64,000 nt of DNA from an uncultured Pelagibacteraceae bacterium (lineage in GTDB: Bacteria > Pseudomonadota > Alphaproteobacteria > Pelagibacterales > Pelagibacteraceae): NCBI GenBank assembly GCA_902534465.1, contig CACAPU010000002.1, forward strand, positions 62,001 through 126,000. Direction: 5' to 3'. Under the pieces are notes generated by a model. It saw nothing but the letters and a program-made list of their open reading frames with translations, ran no database searches and was not told the DNA's origin. Made by a program: the position numbers and the translations under genes. Of the stretch, positions 25,001 to 34,700 are shown piece by piece. Each line of letters begins with the position of its first letter. Positions within the stretch are counted from its first letter, which is position 1.

Positions 25001-26959
25001 ATGTCTCAAAAATTATGGGAATCAGATTCTCAAACAAAAGCAAAATCGAACTTATTTGAATTTGAAAAATTTTTAGCAAAAAAGTTTAATTACAAAGTAA
25101 AGAAAAATTATAAAAAATTGTTTGATTGGACAATTAAACATCCAAAGTTATTTTGGTCTTCAGTATGGGAATTTTCAAATATCAAAGGTATCAAAAAAGA
25201 TGAATTTTATTTACCTAAAGAAATTATAAAAAGCAAATTTTTGCTAAATTCCCGATTAAATTATGCAGATAACCTATTATCAAAAAATGATAATTCAAAA
25301 GCTGTTACTTTTATAAGTGAAAATGGCTTTAGACAGGAGAAGTCTTGGAAAGAATTAAATAATAATACTTTAAAACTTATTAATTTTTTAAGAGAAAATA
25401 AAATAAAAGAAAAAGACAGAATAGCAGCATATACAGTAAATCAAATTGAGACAGTAGAGAGTTTTTTAGCTACTAGTGCAATTGGAGGTATTTGGTCATC
25501 ATGTTCTCCAGATTTTGGAACACAAGGAGTAATAGAAAGATTTTCTCAAATTAATCCAAAACTTTTAATCATTACAGATAGATATTATTATAATGGCAAA
25601 GAAATAAACATTATTAAAAGATTGCCAGCAATCCTCAAGAAAATAAAGTCTATAAAAAGTGTACTAGTTATAAATTATCCAGGTAAAAAAAATTTAAAAC
25701 AAAAAAAGTTAAGAGGTATAAAAATTTTTTTCTACAAAAAGTTAAAAAATAACAAAGAAAAAAAATTCGTATTCAAAAAATTTGATTTTGATAAAGAATT
25801 AGCTATTTTGTATTCAAGTGGAACCACAGGTAAACCAAAGTGTATTTGTCATAGAGCTGGTGGTGTTTTGCTTCAACATTTAAAAGAACACAAACTTCAT
25901 TGTAACGTAAAACCAGGTGATAATGTATTTTATTTCACTACATGTGGATGGATGATGTGGAATTGGTTGATGACATTTTTAGCTTCTAAAGCTTCAATAG
26001 TTCTTTTTGATGGTTTTCCGATGCATAAAAGAAGTGATTTGCTTTTTAAAATTGCTGAAAAAGAGAAAATATCTCTTTTTGGTATTAGTGCAAAATATAT
26101 TGATCAATTAAGAAAATTAAATTTCAATATAAAGACTAAGTATAAACTTAAATATCTTAAAACAATTTGTTCTACTGGATCACCATTATCTCCTGATGGT
26201 TTTGATTATGTTTATAAAAATATAAAAAAAAATGTTCACTTAGCTTCTATTGCAGGCGGAACAGACCTTGTTTCATGCTTTGTGTTAGGAAATATTTACT
26301 CTCCCGTTTATAGAGGACAAATCCAGAATAACGGATTGGGAATGAACACAGATGTTTTTTCTGAAAGTGGAAAGCCGTTAATTAATAGAAAAGGAGAATT
26401 AGTTTGTAAATCAGCATTTCCATCAATGCCAATTTATTTTTGGAATGATAAAAATAATAAAAAATATAAGTCTGCATATTTTGAAAAATATAAAAATATT
26501 TGGCATCATGGAGATTATGCAGAGAGAAAATCTAATGGCGGATATATTATTTACGGAAGATCAGATGCAACACTTAACCCCGGGGGTGCCAGATTAGGCA
26601 CAGCTGAGATATATTCTATTGTTGATAAATTTTATGAAGTAAAAGAGTCTGTAGTTATTGGACAGCATTGGGATAATGATGTGAGAATTATTTTATTTAT
26701 AGTTCTAAAAACTCCAAAAACACTTAGTGAAAAATTAACTCTAAAATTAAAAAAGGCTATTCGTCAAAATGCATCTCCACGTCACGTACCAAAAAAAATA
26801 ATTGAGGTCTCAGACATTCCTAGAACAAAGAATGGAAAAATAGTTGAGCTTGCTGTTAAAAATATTATTGAAGGAAATAAAATAAAAAATATTCAAGCAT
26901 TAATAAATCCTTCAATTTTACAAGAATATAAAAACATAAAAGAACTTAAGAAACCATAA
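25001..26959 (+). CDS. Acetoacetyl-CoA synthetase
   Basis: A 652-residue ANL-superfamily ligase; the length and the N-terminal domain with FDWTIKHPKLFWSSVWEF match acetoacetate-CoA ligase. Core motifs are ILYSSGTTGKPKCI, CGWMMWNWLMTFLAS, WHHGDYAE and GRSDATLNPGGARLGTAEIY. The acylation-site lysine is in RTKNGKIVELAVK. It activates acetoacetate for use as a carbon source or in polyester/leucine catabolism. No thiolase or polyhydroxyalkanoate gene is adjacent. The 162-base gap from the divergent helicase gene holds the promoters; I see no structured element there. Confidence 0.9.
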   Translation: MSQKLWESDSQTKAKSNLFEFEKFLAKKFNYKVKKNYKKLFDWTIKHPKLFWSSVWEFSNIKGIKKDEFYLPKEIIKSKFLLNSRLNYADNLLSKNDNSKAVTFISENGFRQEKSWKELNNNTLKLINFLRENKIKEKDRIAAYTVNQIETVESFLATSAIGGIWSSCSPDFGTQGVIERFSQINPKLLIITDRYYYNGKEINIIKRLPAILKKIKSIKSVLVINYPGKKNLKQKKLRGIKIFFYKKLKNNKEKKFVFKKFDFDKELAILYSSGTTGKPKCICHRAGGVLLQHLKEHKLHCNVKPGDNVFYFTTCGWMMWNWLMTFLASKASIVLFDGFPMHKRSDLLFKIAEKEKISLFGISAKYIDQLRKLNFNIKTKYKLKYLKTICSTGSPLSPDGFDYVYKNIKKNVHLASIAGGTDLVSCFVLGNIYSPVYRGQIQNNGLGMNTDVFSESGKPLINRKGELVCKSAFPSMPIYFWNDKNNKKYKSAYFEKYKNIWHHGDYAERKSNGGYIIYGRSDATLNPGGARLGTAEIYSIVDKFYEVKESVVIGQHWDNDVRIILFIVLKTPKTLSEKLTLKLKKAIRQNASPRHVPKKIIEVSDIPRTKNGKIVELAVKNIIEGNKIKNIQALINPSILQEYKNIKELKKP

Positions 26960-26992
26960 TTATATTTAAATTTATATAGACAATAATATTTG

Positions 26993-27014
26993 ATTGTTAT
27001 TAAATACTAACAAT
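26993..27014 (+). promoter_or_regulatory. Operator-like inverted repeat before the TRAP solute-binding gene
   Basis: ATTGTTA (26993-26999) and TAACAAT (27008-27014) form a 7-8-7 inverted repeat 21 bases before the TAXI gene start. It lies where a -35/-10 region is expected. A strong AGGAG site (27026-27030) follows. Regulator binding is inferred; AT-rich sequence makes chance matches likely. Confidence 0.3.
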
Positions 27015-27035
27015 TACTAATAGATAGGAGAAAAT

Positions 27036-28043
27036 ATGTTTAAAAATTTATTTAAAAGTTCTCTGATGATTTTATTCCTGATTGTTGGTTTATCAGGAAA
27101 ATCATTTGCACAAGAACTTAAATTTTTTACGATTGGTACAGGTGGTACTGCTTACACTTACTATCCAGTTGGAGGTATGATTGCTAATGCAATTTCAAAA
27201 CCACCAGGATCTAGAGAGTGTGGTAAAGGTGGAAGCTGTGGAGTACCAAATCTAATAGCATCAGCCGTTTCATCAAGAGGATCAGTTGATAATGTAAATG
27301 CAATAATCTCAGGATTAAGAAACTCAGGTTTTGCACAGTCGGATGTTGCTTACTGGGCATTCACTGGAACTGGAACAATGGAAGGAAAAGAACCTGCAAA
27401 AGATTTAAGAACTATTGCAGCTCTTTTTCAAGAACATATACATTTAGTAGCGCTTAAAAAAAGTAATATTAATTCAGTCAAAGACTTAAAAGGAAAAAGA
27501 GTTTCATTAGATGAACCTGGATCTGGAACATATGTTGATGCAAAGTTAATATTAGAGTCTAATGGATTAAGCACAAGTGATGTAAAAGCTGAAGCATTGA
27601 AAGGTAAAGCTGCAACTGATGCTTTAAGAAATGGTAAAGTTGATGCAATTTTTGTTGTTGCGGGCTATCCAACTGGAGCAATTGTAGAGCTAGCGTCTGC
27701 AGTTGATATAAAATTAGTACCAATTGATGGTGCTGGAGCAAAAGCATTAACTTCAAAATATGGTTTCTTTTCAGAAAGCCCGATTCCTTCAGGAACATAT
27801 GAAGGTGTTGATCAAGTTAATACTGTAGCAGTAGGCGCTCAATGGTTTACATCAGCTAAAGAGGATAGTGAATTAATTTACCAAATTACAAAAGCTTTAT
27901 GGAATAAAGAGTCTAGAAAGCTTATGGATGTTGGTCATGCTAAAGGAAAAACTATAACACCTGATACAGCTCTTTCTGGAGTAGGTGTGCCATTACACCC
28001 TGGTGCAGAAAAGTTCTATAAAGAAGCAGGACTTTTAAATTAA
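27036..28043 (+). CDS. TAXI-family TRAP transporter solute-binding protein
   Basis: A 335-residue periplasmic protein with a signal peptide (LMILFLIVGLSGKSFAQE). The TAXI signature begins FFTIGTGGTAYTYYPVGGMI and includes the cysteine pair CGKGGSCGVPN, followed by SVDNVNAI and the segment DLKGKRVSLDEPGSGT. TAXI proteins deliver organic acids, often glutamate or other carboxylates, to a fused TRAP permease using the sodium gradient. The substrate is not predictable. A strong AGGAG ribosome binding site and a stable hairpin after the gene suggest high expression, as usual for SAR11 binding proteins. Confidence 0.93.
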   Translation: MFKNLFKSSLMILFLIVGLSGKSFAQELKFFTIGTGGTAYTYYPVGGMIANAISKPPGSRECGKGGSCGVPNLIASAVSSRGSVDNVNAIISGLRNSGFAQSDVAYWAFTGTGTMEGKEPAKDLRTIAALFQEHIHLVALKKSNINSVKDLKGKRVSLDEPGSGTYVDAKLILESNGLSTSDVKAEALKGKAATDALRNGKVDAIFVVAGYPTGAIVELASAVDIKLVPIDGAGAKALTSKYGFFSESPIPSGTYEGVDQVNTVAVGAQWFTSAKEDSELIYQITKALWNKESRKLMDVGHAKGKTITPDTALSGVGVPLHPGAEKFYKEAGLLN

Positions 28044-28058
28044 ATCTCAAATCAATTT

Positions 28059-28083
28059 GCCCTAGATCAATTAGATCTAGGGC
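28059..28083 (+). other. Perfect intercistronic hairpin between TRAP binding-protein and permease genes
   Basis: GCCCTAGATC (28059-28068) and GATCTAGGGC (28074-28083) form a perfect 10-bp stem with a 5-base loop, ending six bases before the permease ATG. No T-tract follows, so full termination is unlikely. It could block exonucleases and keep the binding-protein message more abundant than the permease message. It may also occlude the permease ribosome site, which is otherwise not apparent. Confidence 0.7.
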
Positions 28084-28089
28084 ATTATT

Positions 28090-30075
28090 ATGTCCCAATT
28101 TAATATTTCACCTGATGAAGTTGCAAAACTTGAAGATAAGTTTGAGATAAAAAGTAATGAAAGAAAGTTAAAAAATTTCTTAAAAACATTGACCTTTGTT
28201 GCCTTGGTTGCAATGTCAATTTACCATTTTTATGCTTCAGGATTTGGAACAATAAGAGACATTCTTCATAGAGGCATTCATATTTCTTTTGTTGTAGGTC
28301 TTGTATTTTTATTTTATGGATGGAAAAATTTTGGGGATAAACAGTCTAAAAACAAAGTTCCATTAATAGATATTTTTTTTTCAATTTTGGTAGTTATAAC
28401 TGCACTTTATTTACCATTATTGCCTCCAGAAATCTTAGCTAGCAGAGTTGGAAATCCTTCTAGCACTGAAGTTATAATGGGTTCTATTCTTATTATTTTA
28501 ACTTTAGAGGCTGCAAGAAGATCAATAGGATACACTCTACCATTAATATGCATAATATTTATGATTTTTGCACTATATGGTCCTATTTTTCCTGGAGCTT
28601 TAAAGCATGGTGGTAGTAGTTGGGCTGGTTTTGTAAATCATATTTATATAACTAATCAAGGAATTTATGGAATTGCTGTGGGTGTAATGGCCCAATATGT
28701 ATTTTTATTTATTTTATTTGGTGTACTTGCAACAAGAATAGGTTTGGGTCAATTATTTATAGATTTAGCGATGGTAATAGCTGGAAGATATTCTGGAGGA
28801 CCAGCAAAAGTTGCAATTTTTTCTTCAGCTTTTCTTGGAACTATATCTGGCTCTTCAATTGCAAATACAGTTACAACTGGTTCTCTTACAATTCCAGCAA
28901 TGAAAAAAGTTGGTTATCCTCCACATTTTTCTGGCGCTGTTGAAGCCACAGCTTCTACTGGGGGGCAAATAACTCCACCTATTTTAGGAGCTGCAGCTTT
29001 TATCATGGTTGAATATTTAGAGTTACCATTAAGAGATATTTTGGCAGCAGCATTAATTCCTGCTCTACTTCATTATTTTGGAATTTTTGTAATGGTTCAT
29101 TTGGAGGCAAAAAAATTAGGGCTTAGAGGTTTAAATGAAAGTGAAGTTCCAAAATTTTTTAAAATAATAAGAGACAATTGGCTAGCAATTGTTCCTTTAA
29201 TTTTACTAGTATATTTAATATTGATTGGTCGGACTCCAGATTATGCCGCAGTAAATGGTATCATTGCTTGTGTAGTCATTGGATTTATTAGGAAGAAAAA
29301 TAGACTTACCTTTAATGATTTACTTGAGTGCTTAGCAAGGGGTGCAAAAAATACTTTAGCAGTTGGAGCAGCAGCCACCTCAATAGGTATTATTGTAGGT
29401 GTAGTTACACTAACTGGAGTAGGTTTTAGATTAGGTTATGTAGTAATTCAAACAGCTGGAGATATTGGTGGCTTCTTCTTAAATTTTTTACCATTCAATT
29501 ATTTTTCCCTTCAAGATCTTACATTATTTTTTTCACTAATATTAATTGCAATATCATGTATATTCATGGGTACGGGAGTCCCAACAACTGCAACTTATAT
29601 AATTCTTGTTGCCGTCGCCGCACCTGCTCTCACGCAACTACAAATAGAGCCAATAGTCTCTCATTTTTTTGTTTTTTATTATGGTGTTTTAGCAGATATA
29701 ACTCCACCAGTTGCTCTTGCAGCATATGCTGCAGCTGGTATTGCTGGATCAAACCCATTCACTACTGGTAACACAGCTTTTAGATTAGGTATTGCAAAAG
29801 CACTTGTGCCTTTTGTATTTGTTTATTCGCCATCACTACTATTAGTTGCACAAGGATTCAATTTCTATGACTTTTTTGTGACTTTAGTATCTGCAATGAT
29901 TGGAATTGGATTAATTGGAATTGGCTTTACAGGTTATTTATTTAAATCAGTAACTACGTTTCAAAGATGGTATCTTGGTGTAATTTCATTACTATTTATT
30001 GCACCAGGATTAAGTTCATCAATTATTGGCTTAGTTTTAGTATTACCAGTCTTTGTTCTTCAATTGAGAAAATAA
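28090..30075 (+). CDS. TRAP transporter fused permease (4TM-12TM)
   Basis: A 661-residue integral membrane protein in which the small (DctQ-like, about 1-150) and large (DctM-like, about 170 to the end) TRAP subunits are fused, the format that always accompanies TAXI binding proteins. DctM signatures include SGSSIANTVTTGSLTIPAM, STGGQITPPILGAAAFIM, FMGTGVPTTATYIILVA and DITPPVALAAYAAAGIAG. It imports the solute captured by the protein encoded just upstream, driven by sodium or protons. The start codon immediately follows the hairpin. Confidence 0.95.
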   Translation: MSQFNISPDEVAKLEDKFEIKSNERKLKNFLKTLTFVALVAMSIYHFYASGFGTIRDILHRGIHISFVVGLVFLFYGWKNFGDKQSKNKVPLIDIFFSILVVITALYLPLLPPEILASRVGNPSSTEVIMGSILIILTLEAARRSIGYTLPLICIIFMIFALYGPIFPGALKHGGSSWAGFVNHIYITNQGIYGIAVGVMAQYVFLFILFGVLATRIGLGQLFIDLAMVIAGRYSGGPAKVAIFSSAFLGTISGSSIANTVTTGSLTIPAMKKVGYPPHFSGAVEATASTGGQITPPILGAAAFIMVEYLELPLRDILAAALIPALLHYFGIFVMVHLEAKKLGLRGLNESEVPKFFKIIRDNWLAIVPLILLVYLILIGRTPDYAAVNGIIACVVIGFIRKKNRLTFNDLLECLARGAKNTLAVGAAATSIGIIVGVVTLTGVGFRLGYVVIQTAGDIGGFFLNFLPFNYFSLQDLTLFFSLILIAISCIFMGTGVPTTATYIILVAVAAPALTQLQIEPIVSHFFVFYYGVLADITPPVALAAYAAAGIAGSNPFTTGNTAFRLGIAKALVPFVFVYSPSLLLVAQGFNFYDFFVTLVSAMIGIGLIGIGFTGYLFKSVTTFQRWYLGVISLLFIAPGLSSSIIGLVLVLPVFVLQLRK

Positions 30076-30078
30076 AAT

Positions 30079-30504
30079 TTATCCACCTAAGCCAGCATTT
30101 GGAAGTGGTCTTCTTAAAATTTTCCAAATTCCAACAGCACTAGCAACAAGTTTATTTTTGCACTTTAATTTACAATTTACAAACACCATTGATTTAGTAA
30201 CTTTTTGAATTTCAACTGATCCTAATAATTCATCTCCTAAGTTAGAGGGAGCTATAAATTTAATATCTAACGAGATAGTTACACAGGGTTTGTTGCCACT
30301 TGCTTTATGACAAGCAGTTCCTGCACCAGCATCAATTATTGTACATATATAACCACCATGGGTTATCCCAGCTTTATTTAAATGTGTTTTTTTGATTTTT
30401 GTTTTAAACTCAAATTTCTTTTTTCCAATAGATCTAAATAACAAACCACCATTATGTTTCATGTAACTTGGTTTATTACTTAATTGTTCAAATTTTTTAT
30501 TCAT
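30079..30504 (-). CDS. PaaI-type hotdog-fold thioesterase
   Basis: About 141 residues with a single hotdog domain. THGGYICTIIDAGAGTACH matches the PaaI/4HBT active-site loop, with the catalytic acidic residue in IIDAG. CVTISLDIKFIAPSNLGDELLG is the long central helix and strand region. It should hydrolyse acyl-CoA thioesters in the cytoplasm. I take the ATG that overlaps the stop of the upstream hydrolase gene as TAATG; a longer frame with 16 more residues exists. Substrate unknown. Confidence 0.88.
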   Translation of the reverse strand: MNKKFEQLSNKPSYMKHNGGLLFRSIGKKKFEFKTKIKKTHLNKAGITHGGYICTIIDAGAGTACHKASGNKPCVTISLDIKFIAPSNLGDELLGSVEIQKVTKSMVFVNCKLKCKNKLVASAVGIWKILRRPLPNAGLGG

Positions 30505-31514
30505 TAATTTTGAAAATATTTTACTACTTGTGGAAAAAATTCTGGCATACATTTAGACTCCATAACATGGTGACCATATCCATAACCATACCATTGTTTA
30601 CTAATTTTTGCTTTACAAGATTTGCCATTTATTTTCCAGTTTTCTTTACTGGTTGGAGTTTCTATAAAATTTATAGATTTAATATTTTTTAACCAATTGC
30701 TAGTTTTACCATCGTATGGATCCTCTTCATTATGAAATACAGTGATACGCAAATTACTTACTTCTTTTATTTCCTTAATTTCTGAATCTCTTTTACTTAA
30801 ATAATTTCGTGCACATGCATACTCCCATTTATATCTATCTTTAGTATCACAAGTTTTTGAGGTATTTGAACTTTCTTCATGGTCATTATAATCCCATAAA
30901 TAATCATCCATTCCTTTTTCAGTCCAAATTTTATAGGCAGTCAATTCTCCATAACAGGCAGGATGATAAGCAATTCCACCCCTTACTTTTTCAGGATATC
31001 TCGCAGTATACAGAAGTGTTAACCATCCACCACATGAATGCCCTGATATAATTATATTATTTGGTTTAATACCTATTGCTAAAAATTTGTCGATGATTTC
31101 ATTTGTTAAATCTATTTTTTTTTCTGTTTTTGTCTTTCCTGGATATTTACCACCAGGAAAAGGCAACCATTTTGTTTTATTTTTTTTATCTTTATAAGCA
31201 TCGCCCCACAAAGGTTTGGTATTTACTAAATATACTAAGTTTTTTTTTGCACCAAAATCTTCCTTTGATAATTTAATAACATTTTTTATGTAATCATTCC
31301 AAAAAGGACAATCGTCTTTTTTGGCTGCTCTGTCTCCTTTTCCCCCATGATTAAAAAGAAAGATAAGTGTATCAGAGGGATTTTCTATTTTATAATTTTT
31401 TTTAAGATATTTAAAATTTTCAGTTATAAAACCACTTTTATTCAAACATTTAATCTCAGCGTTTGCAACAGAACAAACAAAAATAAAAAATAAAGATAAA
31501 ATTTTTTTTTTCAT
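30504..31514 (-). CDS. Exported cysteine-rich alpha/beta hydrolase
   Basis: A 336-residue protein with a signal peptide (ILSLFFIFVCSVANA, cleavage before EIKC) and an alpha/beta-hydrolase core. The nucleophile elbow is SGHSCGGWLTLLY, an oxyanion-type FNHGGKGDR sits near residue 54, an acidic NEEDPYDG follows, and a terminal GYGHHVME likely holds the catalytic histidine. The mature part has eight cysteines, unusual in this proteome and suggesting disulfides made by the DsbB system. Substrate unknown; a periplasmic esterase or peptidase-like function is possible. It is translationally coupled to the thioesterase downstream. Confidence 0.75.
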   Translation of the reverse strand: MKKKILSLFFIFVCSVANAEIKCLNKSGFITENFKYLKKNYKIENPSDTLIFLFNHGGKGDRAAKKDDCPFWNDYIKNVIKLSKEDFGAKKNLVYLVNTKPLWGDAYKDKKNKTKWLPFPGGKYPGKTKTEKKIDLTNEIIDKFLAIGIKPNNIIISGHSCGGWLTLLYTARYPEKVRGGIAYHPACYGELTAYKIWTEKGMDDYLWDYNDHEESSNTSKTCDTKDRYKWEYACARNYLSKRDSEIKEIKEVSNLRITVFHNEEDPYDGKTSNWLKNIKSINFIETPTSKENWKINGKSCKAKISKQWYGYGYGHHVMESKCMPEFFPQVVKYFQN

Positions 31515-31531
31515 GGTTTCTCAGAACACAG

Positions 31532-31615
31532 TTACAAAATTATAGCCATAATTAATATGAAAACCAAAACTAAACAAAAGAAATATATTACAGATTTTTC
31601 CAGTGATATTTTCAT
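31532..31615 (-). CDS. Candidate 27-residue single-pass membrane peptide
   Basis: An ATG preceded by AAAGGA opens a 27-codon frame encoding MKISLEKSV followed by a continuous hydrophobic stretch to the end (YFFCLVLVFILIMAIIL). It fits into the gap between tRNA-Arg and the exported hydrolase, 14 bases after the tRNA 3' end, and nothing else explains that gap. The charge pattern suggests an inner-membrane helix with its N terminus in the cytoplasm. Coding status is unproven at this length. Confidence 0.4.
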   Translation of the reverse strand: MKISLEKSVIYFFCLVLVFILIMAIIL

Positions 31616-31629
31616 TTATCCTTTCTTTT

Positions 31630-31706
31630 TGGTGCGCCTGCTAGGAGTTGAACCCAGAACCTCCTGGTCCGTAGCCAAGCGCTCTATCCAATTGAGCTAC
31701 AGGCGC
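31630..31706 (-). tRNA. tRNA-Arg (anticodon ACG)
   Basis: Read on the minus strand, a 77-base tRNA. GCGCCTG pairs with CAGGCGC, the discriminator A is followed by an encoded CCA, the D-arm is GCTCAATTGGATAGAGC, and the anticodon loop CTACGGA sits in a TTGG/CCAG-type stem. The T-loop is GGTTCAACTCC. The ACG anticodon is normally deaminated to ICG by TadA and reads CGU, CGC and CGA. Confidence 0.97.
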
Positions 31707-31783
31707 AATTTGTACAGTTTTTATACATAATTAATAATGTAAATTATTTTTTTAGCAAATATTGATATATATATAATAAAAAA

Positions 31784-34700
31784 ATGAATTTAGATTTATT
31801 AGTTCCAGACATTGGAGACTTTGAAAATGTTGAAATAATCGAAGTGCTTGTAAAAAAGGGCGATAAAATCAACAAAAATGACCCTGTCGTCACTTTGGAG
31901 AGCGATAAGTCAAGCGTTGAAGTACCGTCAAATTATGAAGGAACAGTAGAAAACATTAATGTTAAAATTGGTGACAAAGTTTCAAAAGGTGATTTGATTT
32001 TAACACTATCTTCAGACAATAAGGAGGAAGAGAAAAAAATTACTAAAACTTTAAGTGAAAAAATCCCACCTTCAACGGAGAAATTAATTGAGGAAGCTGA
32101 AACTTCTGCAAAACCTGATAACAAAGTTGAAACAAAAGTTGTTGAGCCGAAACAGATCAAACAAACTAGACTGATAAATGAAGTTAAGATGGTTAGTAGT
32201 AATGATGATATTGATCCTGTTGAAACAAAAGAATGGCTAGACTCCTTAAGTGCAGTTTTACAAAATGATGGTTCAGAAAGAGCTCACTTTTTAATTAAAC
32301 AATTAATTGATCAATCTTACAAAGCTGGATCAAAAATTCCTCATACCCAAACTACTCCATACGTAAATACTATACCTCCTGAAGAAGAAAAAAGATCTCC
32401 AGGAGATCAAAATATAGAACGTAAGTTAAGATCATTAATAAGATGGAATGCTGCGGCTATGGTAGTTCGAGCGAATAAAAAATATCCTGAACTTGGTGGG
32501 CACATAGGAACATTTGCATCTGCAGCAACATTATATGATGTAGGAATGAATCATTTTTGGAGAGCAAAAAATAATAAATTTGGAGGTGATCTAGTATATT
32601 TTCAAGGTCACAGTGCACCTGGTATGTATGCAAGAGCCTTTCTAGAGGGAAGATTAAATGAAAAACAACTAGATAGATTTAGACAAGAGGTAAAAACAGG
32701 TGGTCTTTCTTCGTACCCTCATCCTTGGCTGATGCCTAATTTTTGGCAGTTCCCAACTGTTTCAATGGGAATTGGTCCGATGTTAGCAATATATCAAGCA
32801 AGATTTATGAAATATCTTATTAATAGAGGATTAATTAAAGACGAGGGAAGAAAAGTCTGGGCATTTCTTGGTGATGGAGAAATGGATGAGCCAGAGTCTC
32901 TTGGGGCAATAGGGTTAGCGGCTCGTGAAAATTTAGATAATCTAATATTCGTTGTTAACTGCAATTTACAAAGGTTAGATGGTCCAGTTAGAGGAAATGG
33001 AAAAATAATTCAAGAATTAGAGGGAATTTTTAGAGGCGCAGGGTGGAATGTTTTAAAAGTCATCTGGGGTTCTTATTGGGATACTCTTTTAGCAAATGAT
33101 AAGACAGGACATTTAGTAAAAATTATGAATGAGACCGTGGATGGTGAATATCAAGCTTTTAAAGCAAGAAATGGACTTTATGTTAGAGAGAAGTTTTTTG
33201 GTAAATATCCTGAAACAACTGAATTAGTTTCATCGATGTCTGATACTGATATTTGGCGATTAAATAGAGGTGGTCATGATCCTCACAAAGTTTATGCTGC
33301 TTATGATAAAGCGGTCAATCACAAAGGAAGTCCCACAGTTATAATAGCTAAAACGATTAAAGGTTATGGTATGGGAAAAAGTGGAGAAAGTGTAAATACT
33401 ACTCACCAGCAAAAAAAATTAGATGTAGATGATTTAATGTATTACAGGGATAGATTTGATGTTCCTTTAACAGATGCCCAAGTCGAAAATATTGAATATT
33501 TCAAACCAGACGAAAATTCAGAAGAAATAAAATATTTAAAAAAGAGAAGGATAGAATTAGGTGGGTTTATTCCAGAAAGAACATCATACTCAAAACCAAT
33601 TAAAGCTCCAAATAAAGATATTTTTGATTTTATGAAGACTTCAACTGGTGAAAAAGAAATGTCTACAACAATGGCACTAGTCAGAATGCTAACTAATCTT
33701 TTAAGAGATAAAAATGTTGCTCCTAAATTAGTCCCAATAATTCCTGATGAAGCTAGAACTTTTGGAATGGAAGGTTTCTTTCAAAAAATAGGAATTTATG
33801 CTCACGAGGGTCAAAAGTATGAACCTGAAGATTCTGCACAACTTTCTTCTTACAGAGAAGAAAAAAGTGGTCAAGTATTAGAGGAAGGAATTACAGAGGC
33901 AGGATCTATGTCATCCTGGATTGCTGCAGGTACTGCTTACACTAATCATGACATTGAAATGATACCAATTTATCTTTTCTACTCTATGTTTGGCTTTCAA
34001 AGAATTGGAGATTTTGCTTGGGCAGCCGGCGATAGCCAGGCAAGAGGTTTTTTAATTGGCGCAACAGCAGGAAGAACAACTCTTGCAGGAGAGGGGCTTC
34101 AACATCAAGATGGGCATAGTCATTTACTCGCATCCACAATTCCAAACTGTATATCTTACGATCCTACGTTCCATTATGAATTAGCCGTGATTTTCAGAGA
34201 AGGTTTAAGAAGAATGCATGAAAAAAATGAAAATATTTTTTACTATATTACTACAATGAATGAAAATTATTCTCATCCTGAAATGCCGAAAGATTGTGAA
34301 GATGGAATTCTAAAGGGAATGTATAAGATAAAAGAGTCATCAAGTTCAAAAGAAGCTAAGATTCAATTGTTGGGATCTGGAACAATACTTAGAGAAATGA
34401 TGACGGCATCAGATATACTCAAAAAAGAATATCAGGTAGACAGTGAAGTTTGGAGTGTTACAAGTTTCAACGAGTTAAGAAAAAATGGAATAGAAGTTGA
34501 GAGACAAAACTTATTAAACCCCTCAGAAACAAATAAAAAATCTTATATAGAAGAGTGTTTGGGAAAACAGCAAGGACCTATCCTTGCGGCAACTGATTAT
34601 ATGAGAATTAATGCAGATCAAATAAGATCTTTCACGAAAAAAAGCTTTTATTCTCTAGGTACAGACGGATATGGAAGAAGTGATACAAGAAAAAATTTAA

